The notes under the pieces are model-generated. The model was given only the letters and a program-made list of their open reading frames with translations. It did no database searches and was not told where the DNA came from. From Janthinobacterium violaceinigrum (GTDB lineage Bacteria; Pseudomonadota; Gammaproteobacteria; Burkholderiales; Burkholderiaceae_D): a DNA stretch of 64,000 nucleotides. The stretch covers positions 1 through 64,000 of the forward strand of contig NZ_WFLI01000003.1 in the NCBI RefSeq assembly GCF_009208555.1. Reading direction: 5' to 3'. A program made the position numbers and the translations under genes. Shown here one piece after another: positions 34,703 through 44,129 of this stretch. The stretch's first letter is position 1. Every line of letters starts with the position of its first letter.

Positions 34703-36703
34703 CTAGTACACGACGGGCCTGAGCGCTGCCAGCAGCGCCGCTGCCTTGAACGCGACCGTATCCTGCGCGCGCACCACGCCCAGGTAATACGTGTCTTCGC
34801 CGCCATGCAGGTTCACCAGGCGCAGCTGATGGGGCGCCAGGTGGGCGGCGATGGCGGCCAGGCCTTCGTCCATGGCATCGCCATCCTCGCGCTGCGCCCA
34901 GGCAAAATCGCGCAGCGCGGGCAGGCCGATATGCTGGCCTATGCGCGCTACTTCATCGACGGCTTTCCAGTCCAGCGTGGTGCCGTGCCCCTGCGTGTGG
35001 GCGGCCGTGGACCACAGCAGGAAGAAACAGGCCGCTGCGGGCGTATCGCCTTCATATTCCTCTTCCGGGTCGTCTTCCGCCAGCTCTTCGAGCGTGATCT
35101 CCACGCAGCGCGCGGCCAGGTCCGCATCGCCTTGCAGGAGCAGGGCGGCCATGGCGCGCAACTGTTCGCGGTCGGCCTTCGCCAGGATCTGTGCTGGCGT
35201 GAAGCTGCGGCGGGGCGCTGCTTTCTTCTTCGTCAAGCCGAGGGATTCGCTCAACTGGGCCGTGATGGCCGCCTTGAAGTTGTCCACGGTGTCGAACTGT
35301 TCCAGCAACTGGCCCGTGAAATCCATGCTCCAGGCCATGCCATCGTTGACCACATATAAAAAGTCGCTTTGTACGGCCACGCCGCGCAGATGGTGGGCAG
35401 GCGGGTAGGCAGGAACAAACGCCTGCTTGCCATCGAGGGTCAGCATGCAGGCCAGGCCCTGCGCATCGATGGCGAAGATCAGGTTCTTGCGCAGCTTGGG
35501 AGGCGACGAGGTGGTGGCGCAGTCGATGGCTTCGTACTGGCACGGCGCCAGCAGCTCGCCCTGGCTATTGACCAGGCCAAACAGGAAGCGTCCGGCGATG
35601 CGCTGGCTGACGATGGCGATCTTCTTTTTCGTGCCGAAATCCTGCACGGAGCTGTAGGCGGGCGGCACCACGACCTTGCCCGTCTTGTCGACCACGCCGC
35701 AGACATTGCGCTCGTCGTCCTCGTTTTCCTGGTCTTTCTGGCGCTCGATATCGATCAAGCCATCGTTGCGCAGGCACATATTATCCACCCGGTCGATGAG
35801 CAGCGCGCCATCGGGCAGGCGCCTCAAGCGGCTGGCGCCGTCGGGATCGATCTGCTGCAGCAGATGGGGGCTGAGCGCGTACAGGGCGCCGGGAGCGGGC
35901 GGCAGTACCACCGTGCCGTTGAGGTCCAGGACGCCGTGCGCATCGGGGGCGTCGGCCGTGGCAAACGTGATCCAGCCATCGTCCGCATAGCACGTGCCCA
36001 GGTCGACATAGCGCTGCGACAGCGGCACGATCCAGCGGCCATAGGGCGTGACCAGGCCGGTGACGTCCGGTTCGCCGGCGGCGCCCACTTCATAGCACAG
36101 CGCGTCTTCCTCCCAGCCCACCACTTCCAGGCCTTGCAGGAAGGGCAGGTCTTCTTTCTCGAGTTCCTCGACATCGGCCAGCAGTGCGTCGGCAGAAGCC
36201 GACCAGTAGCCGGCGGCGGGCGATGCGGCACCGGCGGCCAGCAGCGGCGCCAGTGCTGTCTTGTCGCCGCGCTGCAGGGCAGAGTGCAAGGCTTGCGCCT
36301 CGGCGCGCACGGCGTCGAGCGCGGCAGCGTAGTCCCGCGTGCCGATATCGTGCGGGATCAGCTGCACGCAGTCAAACACCAGCCATGGCTGCCCGCCCGC
36401 CAGCAGGGCACTGATGGCGCTGCGCGCGACGATGGACGCCGCGTCGCGCGGCCTGTCCAGCAGCGCGGACAAGGCTTGCCAGCTGGCCTGCGCCTGCGCC
36501 ATCGGCGCGGCCAGCACGCAGGGGCAGTCCTCGCCATCGCCGTAGATGGGCCAGGCGACGGCTTGCGTGCCGGCGCCGATGAGCAGCTTGAACAGCATGG
36601 GGGTAGCGAGCCGCCATTCGGCCAGGCCCGTGATCGTATCGGTGTCGAAGCCGGCCTGGCCGGGCAGGAAGGCGGTGCTGAACAGGGCTGCGGTATTGAT
36701 CAT
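34703..36703 (-). CDS. Large WG-repeat-containing protein
   Basis: The 666-aa protein has four or more WG/KWG-like repeats between about residues 210 and 400 (GLVTPYGRWIVPLSQRYVDLG split by a turn; GVLDLNGTVVLPP; GVVDKTGKVVVPPAYSSV; FGLVNSQGELLAPCQYEAID). Around these are an N-terminal globular domain and a helical C-terminal region. WG repeats form beta-propeller-like or solenoid surfaces, and their roles are mostly unknown. There is no signal peptide. It is the last gene of a minus-strand run 30 nt after the DUF1911-like gene. Confidence 0.7.
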   Translation of the reverse strand: MINTAALFSTAFLPGQAGFDTDTITGLAEWRLATPMLFKLLIGAGTQAVAWPIYGDGEDCPCVLAAPMAQAQASWQALSALLDRPRDAASIVARSAISALLAGGQPWLVFDCVQLIPHDIGTRDYAAALDAVRAEAQALHSALQRGDKTALAPLLAAGAASPAAGYWSASADALLADVEELEKEDLPFLQGLEVVGWEEDALCYEVGAAGEPDVTGLVTPYGRWIVPLSQRYVDLGTCYADDGWITFATADAPDAHGVLDLNGTVVLPPAPGALYALSPHLLQQIDPDGASRLRRLPDGALLIDRVDNMCLRNDGLIDIERQKDQENEDDERNVCGVVDKTGKVVVPPAYSSVQDFGTKKKIAIVSQRIAGRFLFGLVNSQGELLAPCQYEAIDCATTSSPPKLRKNLIFAIDAQGLACMLTLDGKQAFVPAYPPAHHLRGVAVQSDFLYVVNDGMAWSMDFTGQLLEQFDTVDNFKAAITAQLSESLGLTKKKAAPRRSFTPAQILAKADREQLRAMAALLLQGDADLAARCVEITLEELAEDDPEEEYEGDTPAAACFFLLWSTAAHTQGHGTTLDWKAVDEVARIGQHIGLPALRDFAWAQREDGDAMDEGLAAIAAHLAPHQLRLVNLHGGEDTYYLGVVRAQDTVAFKAAALLAALRPVVY

Positions 36704-36733
36704 TGATGTTTTTATCTGGAAGTGTACGGGTGT

Positions 36734-38137
36734 TCAGGGCGCGGGCGGCATGACCCAGTGGGCCAGGTCGCTGCTTTTCAAGCCCAGGCGCTTGGCGACG
36801 GCGGCCGCTTCGAACGCCCACAGGCCGTAGTAGCCGCCCAGGCCCTGCGCGCGCAAATGGCCGTTGAACCAGTCTTCGCGCACCAGCGCCGTGTGCCAGC
36901 CGGCCAGGTAGCGTTGCAGGTGTTCCAGCTGCTGCGCGGGTTCTCCATCCTCCAGGCAGTCGTACAGGGCGGTATAGGGCTCGGCGAAATACCATTCGTC
37001 GACGGCGGGACGCTGCGGGTCGATGGCGGACAACAGCGCTTCATACACGCCGTCTTCGCCGTCGAAGGCCGTTTGCAGGGCGGCCAGGCGGGCAGCCAGG
37101 TCGGGGCGGCCGAACAGCAGGCTCGCGCCCAGCAGCTGCAGGGTGCGCGCATAGTCCGTCAACTGTTCGAAATCGAAGGCGGGCAAGCTCTCGTCGTCGT
37201 AGGCCGCGGCCAGTGCCGCGCGCGCCGTTTCGCAGGCGGCGATGGCCGCTTCCAGCGCCGGTTCCACGTCAGGCAAGGGCAAGCCTGCCGTGTAGCGCAG
37301 CGAAAAGACCTGGTACGCCGTGCTGGCGGCCGCGCACGCCCAGTAGGCGCTATCGCCGCCGTCGCGTTCAGCTTGCGCCTGCGCGCGCCCGTAGGCGGCG
37401 AGCAGGGCGTCGAGGTAGACGAGGTTGCGGCCAAAGTCGAACGCAGTGCCGAACGTCTCGGGCGGCACCTGGCGCGGCGCGTGGGGCCAGGGCGTGGACG
37501 AAACCGGGCAGGTGGCGGCGCAGTCGCGCTGGATGGCCCAGTCGGCGAAGATCTGCTGCAGATACTGCGCCGTCTCGTCGTCGTGCGCGATGGCGCCCGC
37601 GCCCACCAGGGTCGTGCCCAGCAGGGTGTAGCCGGGAAAGCGGCTGCTCTCGTAGGCGATGGTGGTCACGCTCTGGATGGCCTTGCCGTCGCTGAGGTCG
37701 CGCACGCGGAAGTACACGTCGTCCCAGCCGGCCAGCGGCGGAGCCGGCGGGCCCGCCGGCACGGTGGTCCAGCTGCCGTCCGCCTGCTCTTCATAGGCAT
37801 CGAGCAGTTCGTCGAGGCCGCCGGGGCGGTCGATGCGGTTGTTGGCGTCGTATTGCAGTCCCAGTTCCGCCGCAAACGCGGCCGCGTGGCGGCCCGCGAA
37901 CACCAGGTACTGGGCGTTCAGGGTGCCGACCAAGAGGTCCGTCTGCTGGCCCGCCACGTCCAGCGCCTGCGGCAGCCGGTACCAGTGGTGGCCGGGAATG
38001 CCCGCCATGGGGCCGCTCTCGGCCGCCTGCGGGTTGGTGCAGCGCAGCTGCTCCAGCCAGTTATAGCGTTCTTGCCGCGCCGCTTCCGTGCCGCTGCCGC
38101 GGCCAGACAATTCATCGAGCAGGGTATTCAACAACAT
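36734..38137 (-). CDS. DUF1911/PoNi-like protein (possible toxin immunity)
   Basis: The 467-aa protein has an N-terminal alpha/beta region (1-215) of unknown type and a helical C-terminal region. The latter ends with the pattern LEHLQRYLAGWHTAL ... GYYGLWAFEAAAVAKRLGL, which is typical of DUF1911, the domain of PoNi-type immunity proteins against PoNe DNase effectors. DUF1911 proteins are usually about 250-300 aa, so the N-terminal part is extra. No PoNe toxin or type VI genes are visible here. The family link rests on motif memory. Confidence 0.55.
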   Translation of the reverse strand: MLLNTLLDELSGRGSGTEAARQERYNWLEQLRCTNPQAAESGPMAGIPGHHWYRLPQALDVAGQQTDLLVGTLNAQYLVFAGRHAAAFAAELGLQYDANNRIDRPGGLDELLDAYEEQADGSWTTVPAGPPAPPLAGWDDVYFRVRDLSDGKAIQSVTTIAYESSRFPGYTLLGTTLVGAGAIAHDDETAQYLQQIFADWAIQRDCAATCPVSSTPWPHAPRQVPPETFGTAFDFGRNLVYLDALLAAYGRAQAQAERDGGDSAYWACAAASTAYQVFSLRYTAGLPLPDVEPALEAAIAACETARAALAAAYDDESLPAFDFEQLTDYARTLQLLGASLLFGRPDLAARLAALQTAFDGEDGVYEALLSAIDPQRPAVDEWYFAEPYTALYDCLEDGEPAQQLEHLQRYLAGWHTALVREDWFNGHLRAQGLGGYYGLWAFEAAAVAKRLGLKSSDLAHWVMPPAP

Positions 38138-38169
38138 GGTGCATCTATCCTAAAAAAGCGGGCGTGGCG

Positions 38170-38982
38170 TCATGCCGGCGTGCTTTGCGCAAACGCAAAC
38201 AGCGCATCGAGCACGGCATCGGGCTGCTCGGCCATCAATTCGTGCCCGCTGTCGACCTGCACCACCGTGCCGTGGGCGATTGCCCCGGTCAGCAGCCTGG
38301 TCGACTTGGGCGGCGTCATCATGTCGCGCGCGCCGAAAATGAATAAAGTGGGGCAGTGTACCGAAGCGGCGGCAATTTCGCCGTTCGCGTAGGCATTGCA
38401 GGCGAAAAAATCCGTGTGAAACACGTGATCGGGGTTGAGGGCGGCGATGCGCTGTTTCAGGCGCCGCGCGCCGCCCATGGCATAGAAGCCGGGGCCGGGG
38501 AACGACGGCTTTTGCGCGATCGACGAATGCGACCAGATATTGACCATGTCGATGGCCGCCTGTTCATCGTTGAGCGACGTTTCCAGCAGTGCGGGCGAGA
38601 CCTTCATCGGATAGGTGGAACCCAGCATGGCCAGGTGGCTGACCCGCTCCGGCGCCAGGAATGCCGCTTCCAGCGCGATCAATGAGCCCATGCTGTGGCC
38701 GATGAGCATGGCCTTGGCTGCGCCGGCAGCGTCCAGCACGGCCAGTATCCAGCGCGCCAGTTCTTCGACCTGGGTTTTTGCCGCGCCGCCGCTGCGCCCG
38801 TGGCCGGGCAGGTCGACGGCCAGCACGTTCCAGCCATGGTGGGCGAAATAGCGCGTCTGCAGCGCCCACACGCTATGGTCGTTCTGCGCGCCGTGGATGA
38901 AGACGGCCGTGGGCTGGTCCGGGTTGAACGGTTTGCCGCCCGTGTAGTAGTAGGCCGTGGTGTTCTCGATAGTGAATAACAT
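38170..38982 (-). CDS. Alpha/beta hydrolase
   Basis: The 270-aa alpha/beta-hydrolase-fold protein has the oxyanion HG motif in VFIHGAQNDHSVW, DLPGHGRSGG, the nucleophile elbow GHSMGSLIALEAA, a late acidic residue in FGARDMMTP, and the catalytic His in DSGHELMAEQP. The substrate is unknown. It starts 1 nt after the MetY stop, so both are on one transcript. The link could be clearance of an ester product or simple packing. Confidence 0.87.
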   Translation of the reverse strand: MLFTIENTTAYYYTGGKPFNPDQPTAVFIHGAQNDHSVWALQTRYFAHHGWNVLAVDLPGHGRSGGAAKTQVEELARWILAVLDAAGAAKAMLIGHSMGSLIALEAAFLAPERVSHLAMLGSTYPMKVSPALLETSLNDEQAAIDMVNIWSHSSIAQKPSFPGPGFYAMGGARRLKQRIAALNPDHVFHTDFFACNAYANGEIAAASVHCPTLFIFGARDMMTPPKSTRLLTGAIAHGTVVQVDSGHELMAEQPDAVLDALFAFAQSTPA

Positions 38983-38983
38983 C

Positions 38984-40294
38984 TCAGGCGCCTTTCTGCG
39001 ACAGTTTCAGGCCACGGGCCAGGTCTTCGATCAAATCGTCCGCGTCTTCCAGGCCCACCGACAAGCGCATGGTGCCTTGCGTGATGCCTGCCTGTTCCAG
39101 CTGCGCGTCGGGCACGCGGAAATGCGTGGTGGAGGCGGGGTGGATGACGAGCGACTTGGCGTCGCCCACGTTGGCCAGGTGCGAGAAGATCTTGAGGCTG
39201 TCGACGAAGCGCTGGCCCGCCGCGCGGTCGCCCCGCAGCCGGAAGGTGAACACGCCGCCCGCGCCTTTTGGCAGCAGGGTTTTTGCCAGTTCGTAGTCGG
39301 GATGCGATGGCAGCTCGGGATAGGACACGGATTCGACGGCCGGATTGGCCAGCAAAAAGTCGATGATGCGGCGCGTATTGGCCACGTGGCGGTCCATGCG
39401 CAAGCCCAGGGTTTCGATGCCTTGCAGGATGGCGAAGGCATTGTGCGGGCTCATGACGGCGCCGAAATCGCGCAAGCCTTCGCGCCGCGCGCGCAGGGCG
39501 AATGGCGCCACCGTCGATTCCTCGGCGAAGACCATGCCGTGAAAGCCGTCATACGGTTCGCACAGTTCGGCGAAGCGCCCCGTCCTGTCGTACGCCGTTT
39601 GCCAGTCGAAGGTGCCGCCATCGACGAGCAGGCCGCCGATGGCCGTGCCGTGCCCGCACAGGAACTTGGTGGCCGAGTGGAACACCAGGTCGGCGCCATG
39701 CTCGAAGGGGCGCAGCAGGTACGGCGTGGTAAACGTCGAATCGAGCATCAGCGGCAGCTGGTGTTCATGCGCGATGGCGGAAATCGTCGGGATGTCCAGC
39801 ACGTCGAGGCCGGGATTGCCCAGGGTTTCGGCGAACAGCACCTTGGTCGTCGGGCGGATGGCGGCGCGCCACGCATCCGCGTCGCGCGGGTCGACAAACG
39901 TCGTCTCGATGCCGAAGCGTTTCAGGGTGTAGGCCAGCAGGTTGTGCGAGCCGCCGTACAGGGCGCGCGAGGCCACGACGTGCGAACCGGCACCCGCGAT
40001 AGTGGACAAGCCCAGGTGCATGGCGGCCTGGCCGCTGGCCGTGGCGATGCCCGCCACGCCCCCTTCCAGCGCGGCGATGCGCTCTTCCAGTACGGCGTTG
40101 GTGGGATTCGAGATGCGCGAGTACACGTGGCCGGCCCGTTCCATATTGAACAGCGACGCCGCGTGTTCCGAACTCTTGAAGGCAAACGAGGACGTGAAAT
40201 GGATGGGCGTGGCGCGCGCGCCCGTGGCCGGGTCGGGCGCCGCGCCCGCATGCAGGGATAAGGTATCGAAACCGGGGTATTTCGGGCCGCTCAT
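38984..40294 (-). CDS. metY: O-acetylhomoserine (thiol)-lyase / sulfhydrylase family
   Basis: The 436-aa PLP enzyme belongs to the Cys/Met metabolism family. Markers are the substrate/PLP loop YSRISNPTNAVLEERIAALEGG, SGQAAMHL, the Schiff-base lysine in FHSATKFLCGHG, and GVFTFRLRG. Its length and the N-terminal TLSLHAGAAPDPATGARATPIHFTSSF (in two pieces) fit MetY, which makes homocysteine from O-acetylhomoserine and sulfide. An O-succinylhomoserine sulfhydrylase role (MetZ) cannot be ruled out. ATG 40294 has GGCGGAGAC upstream. It leads a four-gene minus-strand run. Confidence 0.88.
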   Translation of the reverse strand: MSGPKYPGFDTLSLHAGAAPDPATGARATPIHFTSSFAFKSSEHAASLFNMERAGHVYSRISNPTNAVLEERIAALEGGVAGIATASGQAAMHLGLSTIAGAGSHVVASRALYGGSHNLLAYTLKRFGIETTFVDPRDADAWRAAIRPTTKVLFAETLGNPGLDVLDIPTISAIAHEHQLPLMLDSTFTTPYLLRPFEHGADLVFHSATKFLCGHGTAIGGLLVDGGTFDWQTAYDRTGRFAELCEPYDGFHGMVFAEESTVAPFALRARREGLRDFGAVMSPHNAFAILQGIETLGLRMDRHVANTRRIIDFLLANPAVESVSYPELPSHPDYELAKTLLPKGAGGVFTFRLRGDRAAGQRFVDSLKIFSHLANVGDAKSLVIHPASTTHFRVPDAQLEQAGITQGTMRLSVGLEDADDLIEDLARGLKLSQKGA

Positions 40295-40577
40295 GGTGTC
40301 TCCGCCAAGTTTTATAGTGGCAAGATCGTAACCTGATTTGCATCTGAGCAAAAGGGCTCGTGTGCAGGGCGCATGGCGCCGTGCCGGCGGGCCCCGCGTG
40401 TAACCTGTAGTGTAAAAAAAGTGACCGGCGCGGCGCGGCGGTGGTACGATACCGTATCAGCGATATTCGGGCTGTTTACCTGTGCGCGTGCGCCGCGCCG
40501 CAGGGAAGACTGCCACGTGCCAGCGAAATCCTGGGCTTCAGGCGAACTCTCATCGCATGTCCACCAGGAAAGATTTT

Positions 40578-41201
40578 ATGCCCGCAATATCGTTCGACGG
40601 CGCCCTTGCCGTTCCCGGACCCTCTATCGTCGACGGCCTGTGCCGCGCAGGCTGGCTCATGCAAGAGCAGTTTATCTCCCCTGAACTGAGCCGCCAACTG
40701 GCCGCCGAATGCGTGCAATCCATGCTCAGCGGCAAGATGAAAGGCGCGGGCGTGGGCAGCGGCCATGCGCCGCTGCTGCAGCCGGACATCCGCGGCGACC
40801 ATATCGAATGGCTGGAAACGGGCCGCTCAAGCGCCTGCGACCGCTACCTGGAACACATGGAAGCGCTGCGCTGCATGCTCAACCGCGAGCTGTTCCTGGG
40901 GCTGGACGAGTACGAAAGCCATTTCGCCCTGTACGCGCCGGGCGCCTTTTACCGGGCCCATCTGGACCGTTTCCGCGACGACGACAAGCGCACCGTGTCC
41001 GTCGTGCTGTACCTGAACGAAGACTGGCTGCCCGAACACGGCGGCGCGCTGCGCCTGCATCCGCAGGACGGCGGCCACGTGGACATCGCGCCGCAAGCGG
41101 GGCGCATGGCCATGTTCATGTCGGGCGAGATGCTGCACGAAGTGATGCCGACGGCGCGCGAGCGCCTGTCGATAGCAGGGTGGTTCCGCCGCCGCGCCTG
41201 A
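40578..41201 (+). CDS. 2OG-Fe(II) oxygenase (prolyl-hydroxylase-like)
   Basis: The 207-aa protein is a compact double-stranded beta-helix dioxygenase. The iron-binding HxD is in YRAHLDRFRDDDKR, the distal His in MLHEVMPT, and the 2-oxoglutarate Arg in RERLSIAGWFRR. LYLNEDWLPEHGGALRLHP matches the P4H-like core. Bacterial members hydroxylate proline in proteins such as EF-Tu or act on small molecules; the target is unknown. ATG 40578 with AGGA eight bases upstream is the best start; ATG 40557 also lies in frame. Confidence 0.88.
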   Translation: MPAISFDGALAVPGPSIVDGLCRAGWLMQEQFISPELSRQLAAECVQSMLSGKMKGAGVGSGHAPLLQPDIRGDHIEWLETGRSSACDRYLEHMEALRCMLNRELFLGLDEYESHFALYAPGAFYRAHLDRFRDDDKRTVSVVLYLNEDWLPEHGGALRLHPQDGGHVDIAPQAGRMAMFMSGEMLHEVMPTARERLSIAGWFRRRA

Positions 41202-41348
41202 GAGACGCTGGCGCGCCCCGTTTTTCTGGCCCGACAATCCCCGTCGATTTGATTGCGCGCAAGGCTGGATTTTTCCGCAGGCATAGGCTACAGTCGCTGT
41301 AAGGGCTAGAATAACTAAAATACCAATCACGCGGACAGGACGGCCAAT

Positions 41349-41795
41349 ATGAAAGTATCTGAAATTCTCCAAGTCAAGGGCAATATCCTCTACACGGTCA
41401 CGCCTGACCAGCCCCTGCTTGACGCGGCCAATACCATGGCTGAAAAAGACATCGGTTCGCTGGTGGTCATGGAATTTGGCGACCTGGTCGGCATGCTGAC
41501 CTTCCGCGAAGTGCTGAACGCGCTGCATGAGAACGCGGGCCAGATCGGCGGCGGCACCGTGCGCAAGCACATGGATGACCACCCGATCACCGTCACGCCC
41601 GATACGGAAGTCAATGAAGTGCGCCGCATCATGCTGGAAAAGCACGCGCGCTACCTGCCCGTCATGAATGCCAAGACCTTGCTGGGCGTGATTTCCTTCT
41701 ACGACGTGGCACGCGCCGTGCTCGAAGCGCAAAGCTTTGAAAACCAGATGCTCAAGGCTTACATCCGCGACTGGCCGGCTGAAACGGCAGACTAA
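41349..41795 (+). CDS. CBS-domain pair protein
   Basis: The 148-aa cytosolic protein is a tandem CBS (Bateman) module. The first repeat covers about 8-65 (VTPDQPLLDAANTMAEKDIGSLVVM) and the second 75-130 (VTPDTEVNEVRRIMLEKHARYLPVM, GVISFYDVARAVL). CBS pairs bind adenine nucleotides and tune partner proteins. It is a stand-alone gene with its own terminator. Confidence 0.9.
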   Translation: MKVSEILQVKGNILYTVTPDQPLLDAANTMAEKDIGSLVVMEFGDLVGMLTFREVLNALHENAGQIGGGTVRKHMDDHPITVTPDTEVNEVRRIMLEKHARYLPVMNAKTLLGVISFYDVARAVLEAQSFENQMLKAYIRDWPAETAD

Positions 41796-41818
41796 GTTGC
41801 AATCATGCAGTAAAAACT

Positions 41819-41840
41819 ACGCCGGCAGATGCCGGCGTTT
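41819..41840 (+). terminator. Rho-independent terminator after the CBS gene
   Basis: ACGCCGGCA pairs with TGCCGGCGT (41819-41838), then TT. It lies between convergent genes and is short on T residues, so it is moderately strong. Confidence 0.7.
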
Positions 41841-41867
41841 TGCATGGTGCAGGGTAGTTAACGCCGC

Positions 41868-44129
41868 CTAGGCCGCTCCTTGCATGGCTTCGTTGCTCAG
41901 CCAGGTACCGAGCGCCGCGGCCGTCATGGGGCGGGCGAACAGGAAGCCTTGCGCCATCGGACAGCCCAGCGCATGCAGAATCTGCGCCTGGCGCTCGTCT
42001 TCCACGCCTTCCGCGATCACGGCCAGGCCCAGGTTGCGGCCCAGCTGGATGACCATTTCGGCGATGCTGCTGCCGCGCGCGGACCCCGTGATTTCCGTGA
42101 CAAAAGCCCTGTCGATTTTTAATCGGTCCACTTGCAGGCGCTGCAGATAGGACAGCGAGGAAAAGCCCGTGCCGAAGTCGTCGATGGCGATGCTCACGCC
42201 CGTCTGCTTGATCTGCCACAGCATCTTGATCAGCATGTCCGGCTCTTCCATGGCCATCGATTCCGTGATTTCCAGCTCGATGAACTCGGGCGGCGCCTGC
42301 GTCTCTTCCAGCGCCGCGCGCAGCATTTCCAGAAACAGGGGGTGGCGGAACTGCACTTGCGACACGTTGACGGACATGACGAAGTTGCGGTGTCCCTGTT
42401 CGCGCAGCAGCACCAGTTCGCGGCACGCCGTGCGCAGCACCCATTCGCCCAGGTCGATGATGATGCCCGAATACTCGGCGATGGGGATGAAGCGGTCGGG
42501 CGAGATGAACTTGCCGTCCGGCGTCTGCCAGCGCAGCAGCGCTTCGGCGCCCACGGGGCGGCGCGTGGTCAGGTCGATCTGCGGCTGGTACACGACAAAC
42601 AGCTGGTCCTGGCTGAAGGCCGTGCGCAGCGCGTGCATCATGCGTACTCGTTCGCGGATTTCGATGCCCATGCTGCGCGAGAAATAGAAGTGCCCGGCGC
42701 GCTGCTGGCTTTTCGCCCGCTTCAGGGCGATGTCGGCGTCCTTCAGCGCGTCGGCGCCCGTGCCCGTATGTTCGCCCAGCCGCACCAGGCCCAGGGTGGC
42801 CGACAGCTGCACATCCTGGCCATCGATGCAGAAGGGCGGCTGGAACAGGGCCAGGATCTTGGTCGGGTTGACTTGCGACGAGTCGCCCAGCACGCAAAAG
42901 ATGTCGCCGCCCAGGCGCGCCACCGTCAGCTGCGGTCCCAGCTGGGTTTGCAATCGGCCCGCCACGGCGATCAGCAGGGTGTCGCCGAACTGGTGCCCCA
43001 GCGCGTCGTTGGTCTCGGCAAAGTGGTCGAGGTCGACCAGCGACAGGGTGGCGTCGTCGCGCGCGGGGCCGGCCAGCGTGGCGTCGAGGATTTCCACCAG
43101 GCGCGTGCGGTTCGGCAGCTTTGACAATTGATCGTAGAAGGCGGCATTGTGCAGGTGCGATACCAGCTCCACGTTGTCCAGCCCCACGGCGACGTTGCTG
43201 CAAAACACTTCCAGCAGGCTTTCATCGATGGCCGAGAGGGGGCGGGGTAAGACCAGGTAGGCGGCTGCGTCGCGGCTGGCCTTGCCCGCGAAGTACAGGG
43301 TGGCATAGTCGTGCGCATAGACGTTGCGCCGCTGCGCCAAGGTGTGTTCGATGGCCGCCATCACGCGGGGGTTCTGCAGGCCGCACAGGGCGCTGTGCGG
43401 CAGGCTGGAAAAGCTGCCCGTGCAGGCCGAGACGAGCAGCTCCTTGCCGCCGCTGTCCTGCAAGTCCTGCACGCACAGCACGCCGTCGGCGCGGATGCCC
43501 AGCAGGTCGGCGATCTGCGCCAGCACGCCGGCCGAGAAATTCTGCACGCCGTGCAGCGCCATCAGCTGCGTGCTGGCGTGGACGATCTGGTCCAGGCCGC
43601 GCCGGCTGTTGCTGATCGAGCGTATCTGCTCGTACGAGCGAATGGCCGCCGTCACCGTGGTAAACAGCTTGATGCGCGTCAGTTCGGACTTGGTCTTGTA
43701 ATCGTTGATGTCGAAATCGCGGATGGCGTCGATTTCCGGCGCATAGCCGGGCTGGCCTGTGCGCAGGATGATGCGCACGTCCGTCATTTTCAGCGTTTCG
43801 CGGATGTAGCGCACCAGGTGCAGGCCCGCGTCGTCCTGTTCCATCACCACGTCGAGCAGGATGACGGCGATGTCGTCTTCGTGCTTGAGCAGTTCGCGCG
43901 CCTGGCCGGCCGAATACGCATGCACGAATTCCAGCGGACGGTGCTGCATTTCCAGGTTGCCCAGGGCGAAAGTGGTGGTGGAGTGGACGTCTTCATCGTC
44001 GTCGATGATCATCACCCGCCAGACGCTGCGCGGTGCGGCGGCCAGCGGCGCCGCTGGTTGCTCATCGAGGAATACCAGGTCGTCGTGATCGTCCTTGTTG
44101 GCGTCAAGGGGGATGATCGGTGCGGGCAT
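41868..44129 (-). CDS. Response regulator with DUF3369, degenerate GGDEF and EAL domain
   Basis: The 753-aa protein begins with a receiver domain (about 35-160; acidic DDD at 43-45, phospho-acceptor Asp93 in VILLDVVMEQ, KTKSEL). A DUF3369/GAF-like linker region (170-320) follows, then a GGDEF domain whose motif is GGDIF (near residue 408) and an EAL domain with EALLRW (near 528) and IDDFGTGFSSL. The Glu-to-Ile change should abolish cyclase activity, so it is expected to be a phosphorylation-controlled c-di-GMP phosphodiesterase. No cognate histidine kinase is adjacent. A family 1 repeat lies just upstream. Confidence 0.92.
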   Translation of the reverse strand: MPAPIIPLDANKDDHDDLVFLDEQPAAPLAAAPRSVWRVMIIDDDEDVHSTTTFALGNLEMQHRPLEFVHAYSAGQARELLKHEDDIAVILLDVVMEQDDAGLHLVRYIRETLKMTDVRIILRTGQPGYAPEIDAIRDFDINDYKTKSELTRIKLFTTVTAAIRSYEQIRSISNSRRGLDQIVHASTQLMALHGVQNFSAGVLAQIADLLGIRADGVLCVQDLQDSGGKELLVSACTGSFSSLPHSALCGLQNPRVMAAIEHTLAQRRNVYAHDYATLYFAGKASRDAAAYLVLPRPLSAIDESLLEVFCSNVAVGLDNVELVSHLHNAAFYDQLSKLPNRTRLVEILDATLAGPARDDATLSLVDLDHFAETNDALGHQFGDTLLIAVAGRLQTQLGPQLTVARLGGDIFCVLGDSSQVNPTKILALFQPPFCIDGQDVQLSATLGLVRLGEHTGTGADALKDADIALKRAKSQQRAGHFYFSRSMGIEIRERVRMMHALRTAFSQDQLFVVYQPQIDLTTRRPVGAEALLRWQTPDGKFISPDRFIPIAEYSGIIIDLGEWVLRTACRELVLLREQGHRNFVMSVNVSQVQFRHPLFLEMLRAALEETQAPPEFIELEITESMAMEEPDMLIKMLWQIKQTGVSIAIDDFGTGFSSLSYLQRLQVDRLKIDRAFVTEITGSARGSSIAEMVIQLGRNLGLAVIAEGVEDERQAQILHALGCPMAQGFLFARPMTAAALGTWLSNEAMQGAA

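Noticed and set aside
40295..40577. SAM or SAH riboswitch upstream of metY
   Set aside because: The minus-strand leader before metY was scanned and no recognisable SAM/SAH aptamer pattern was seen.
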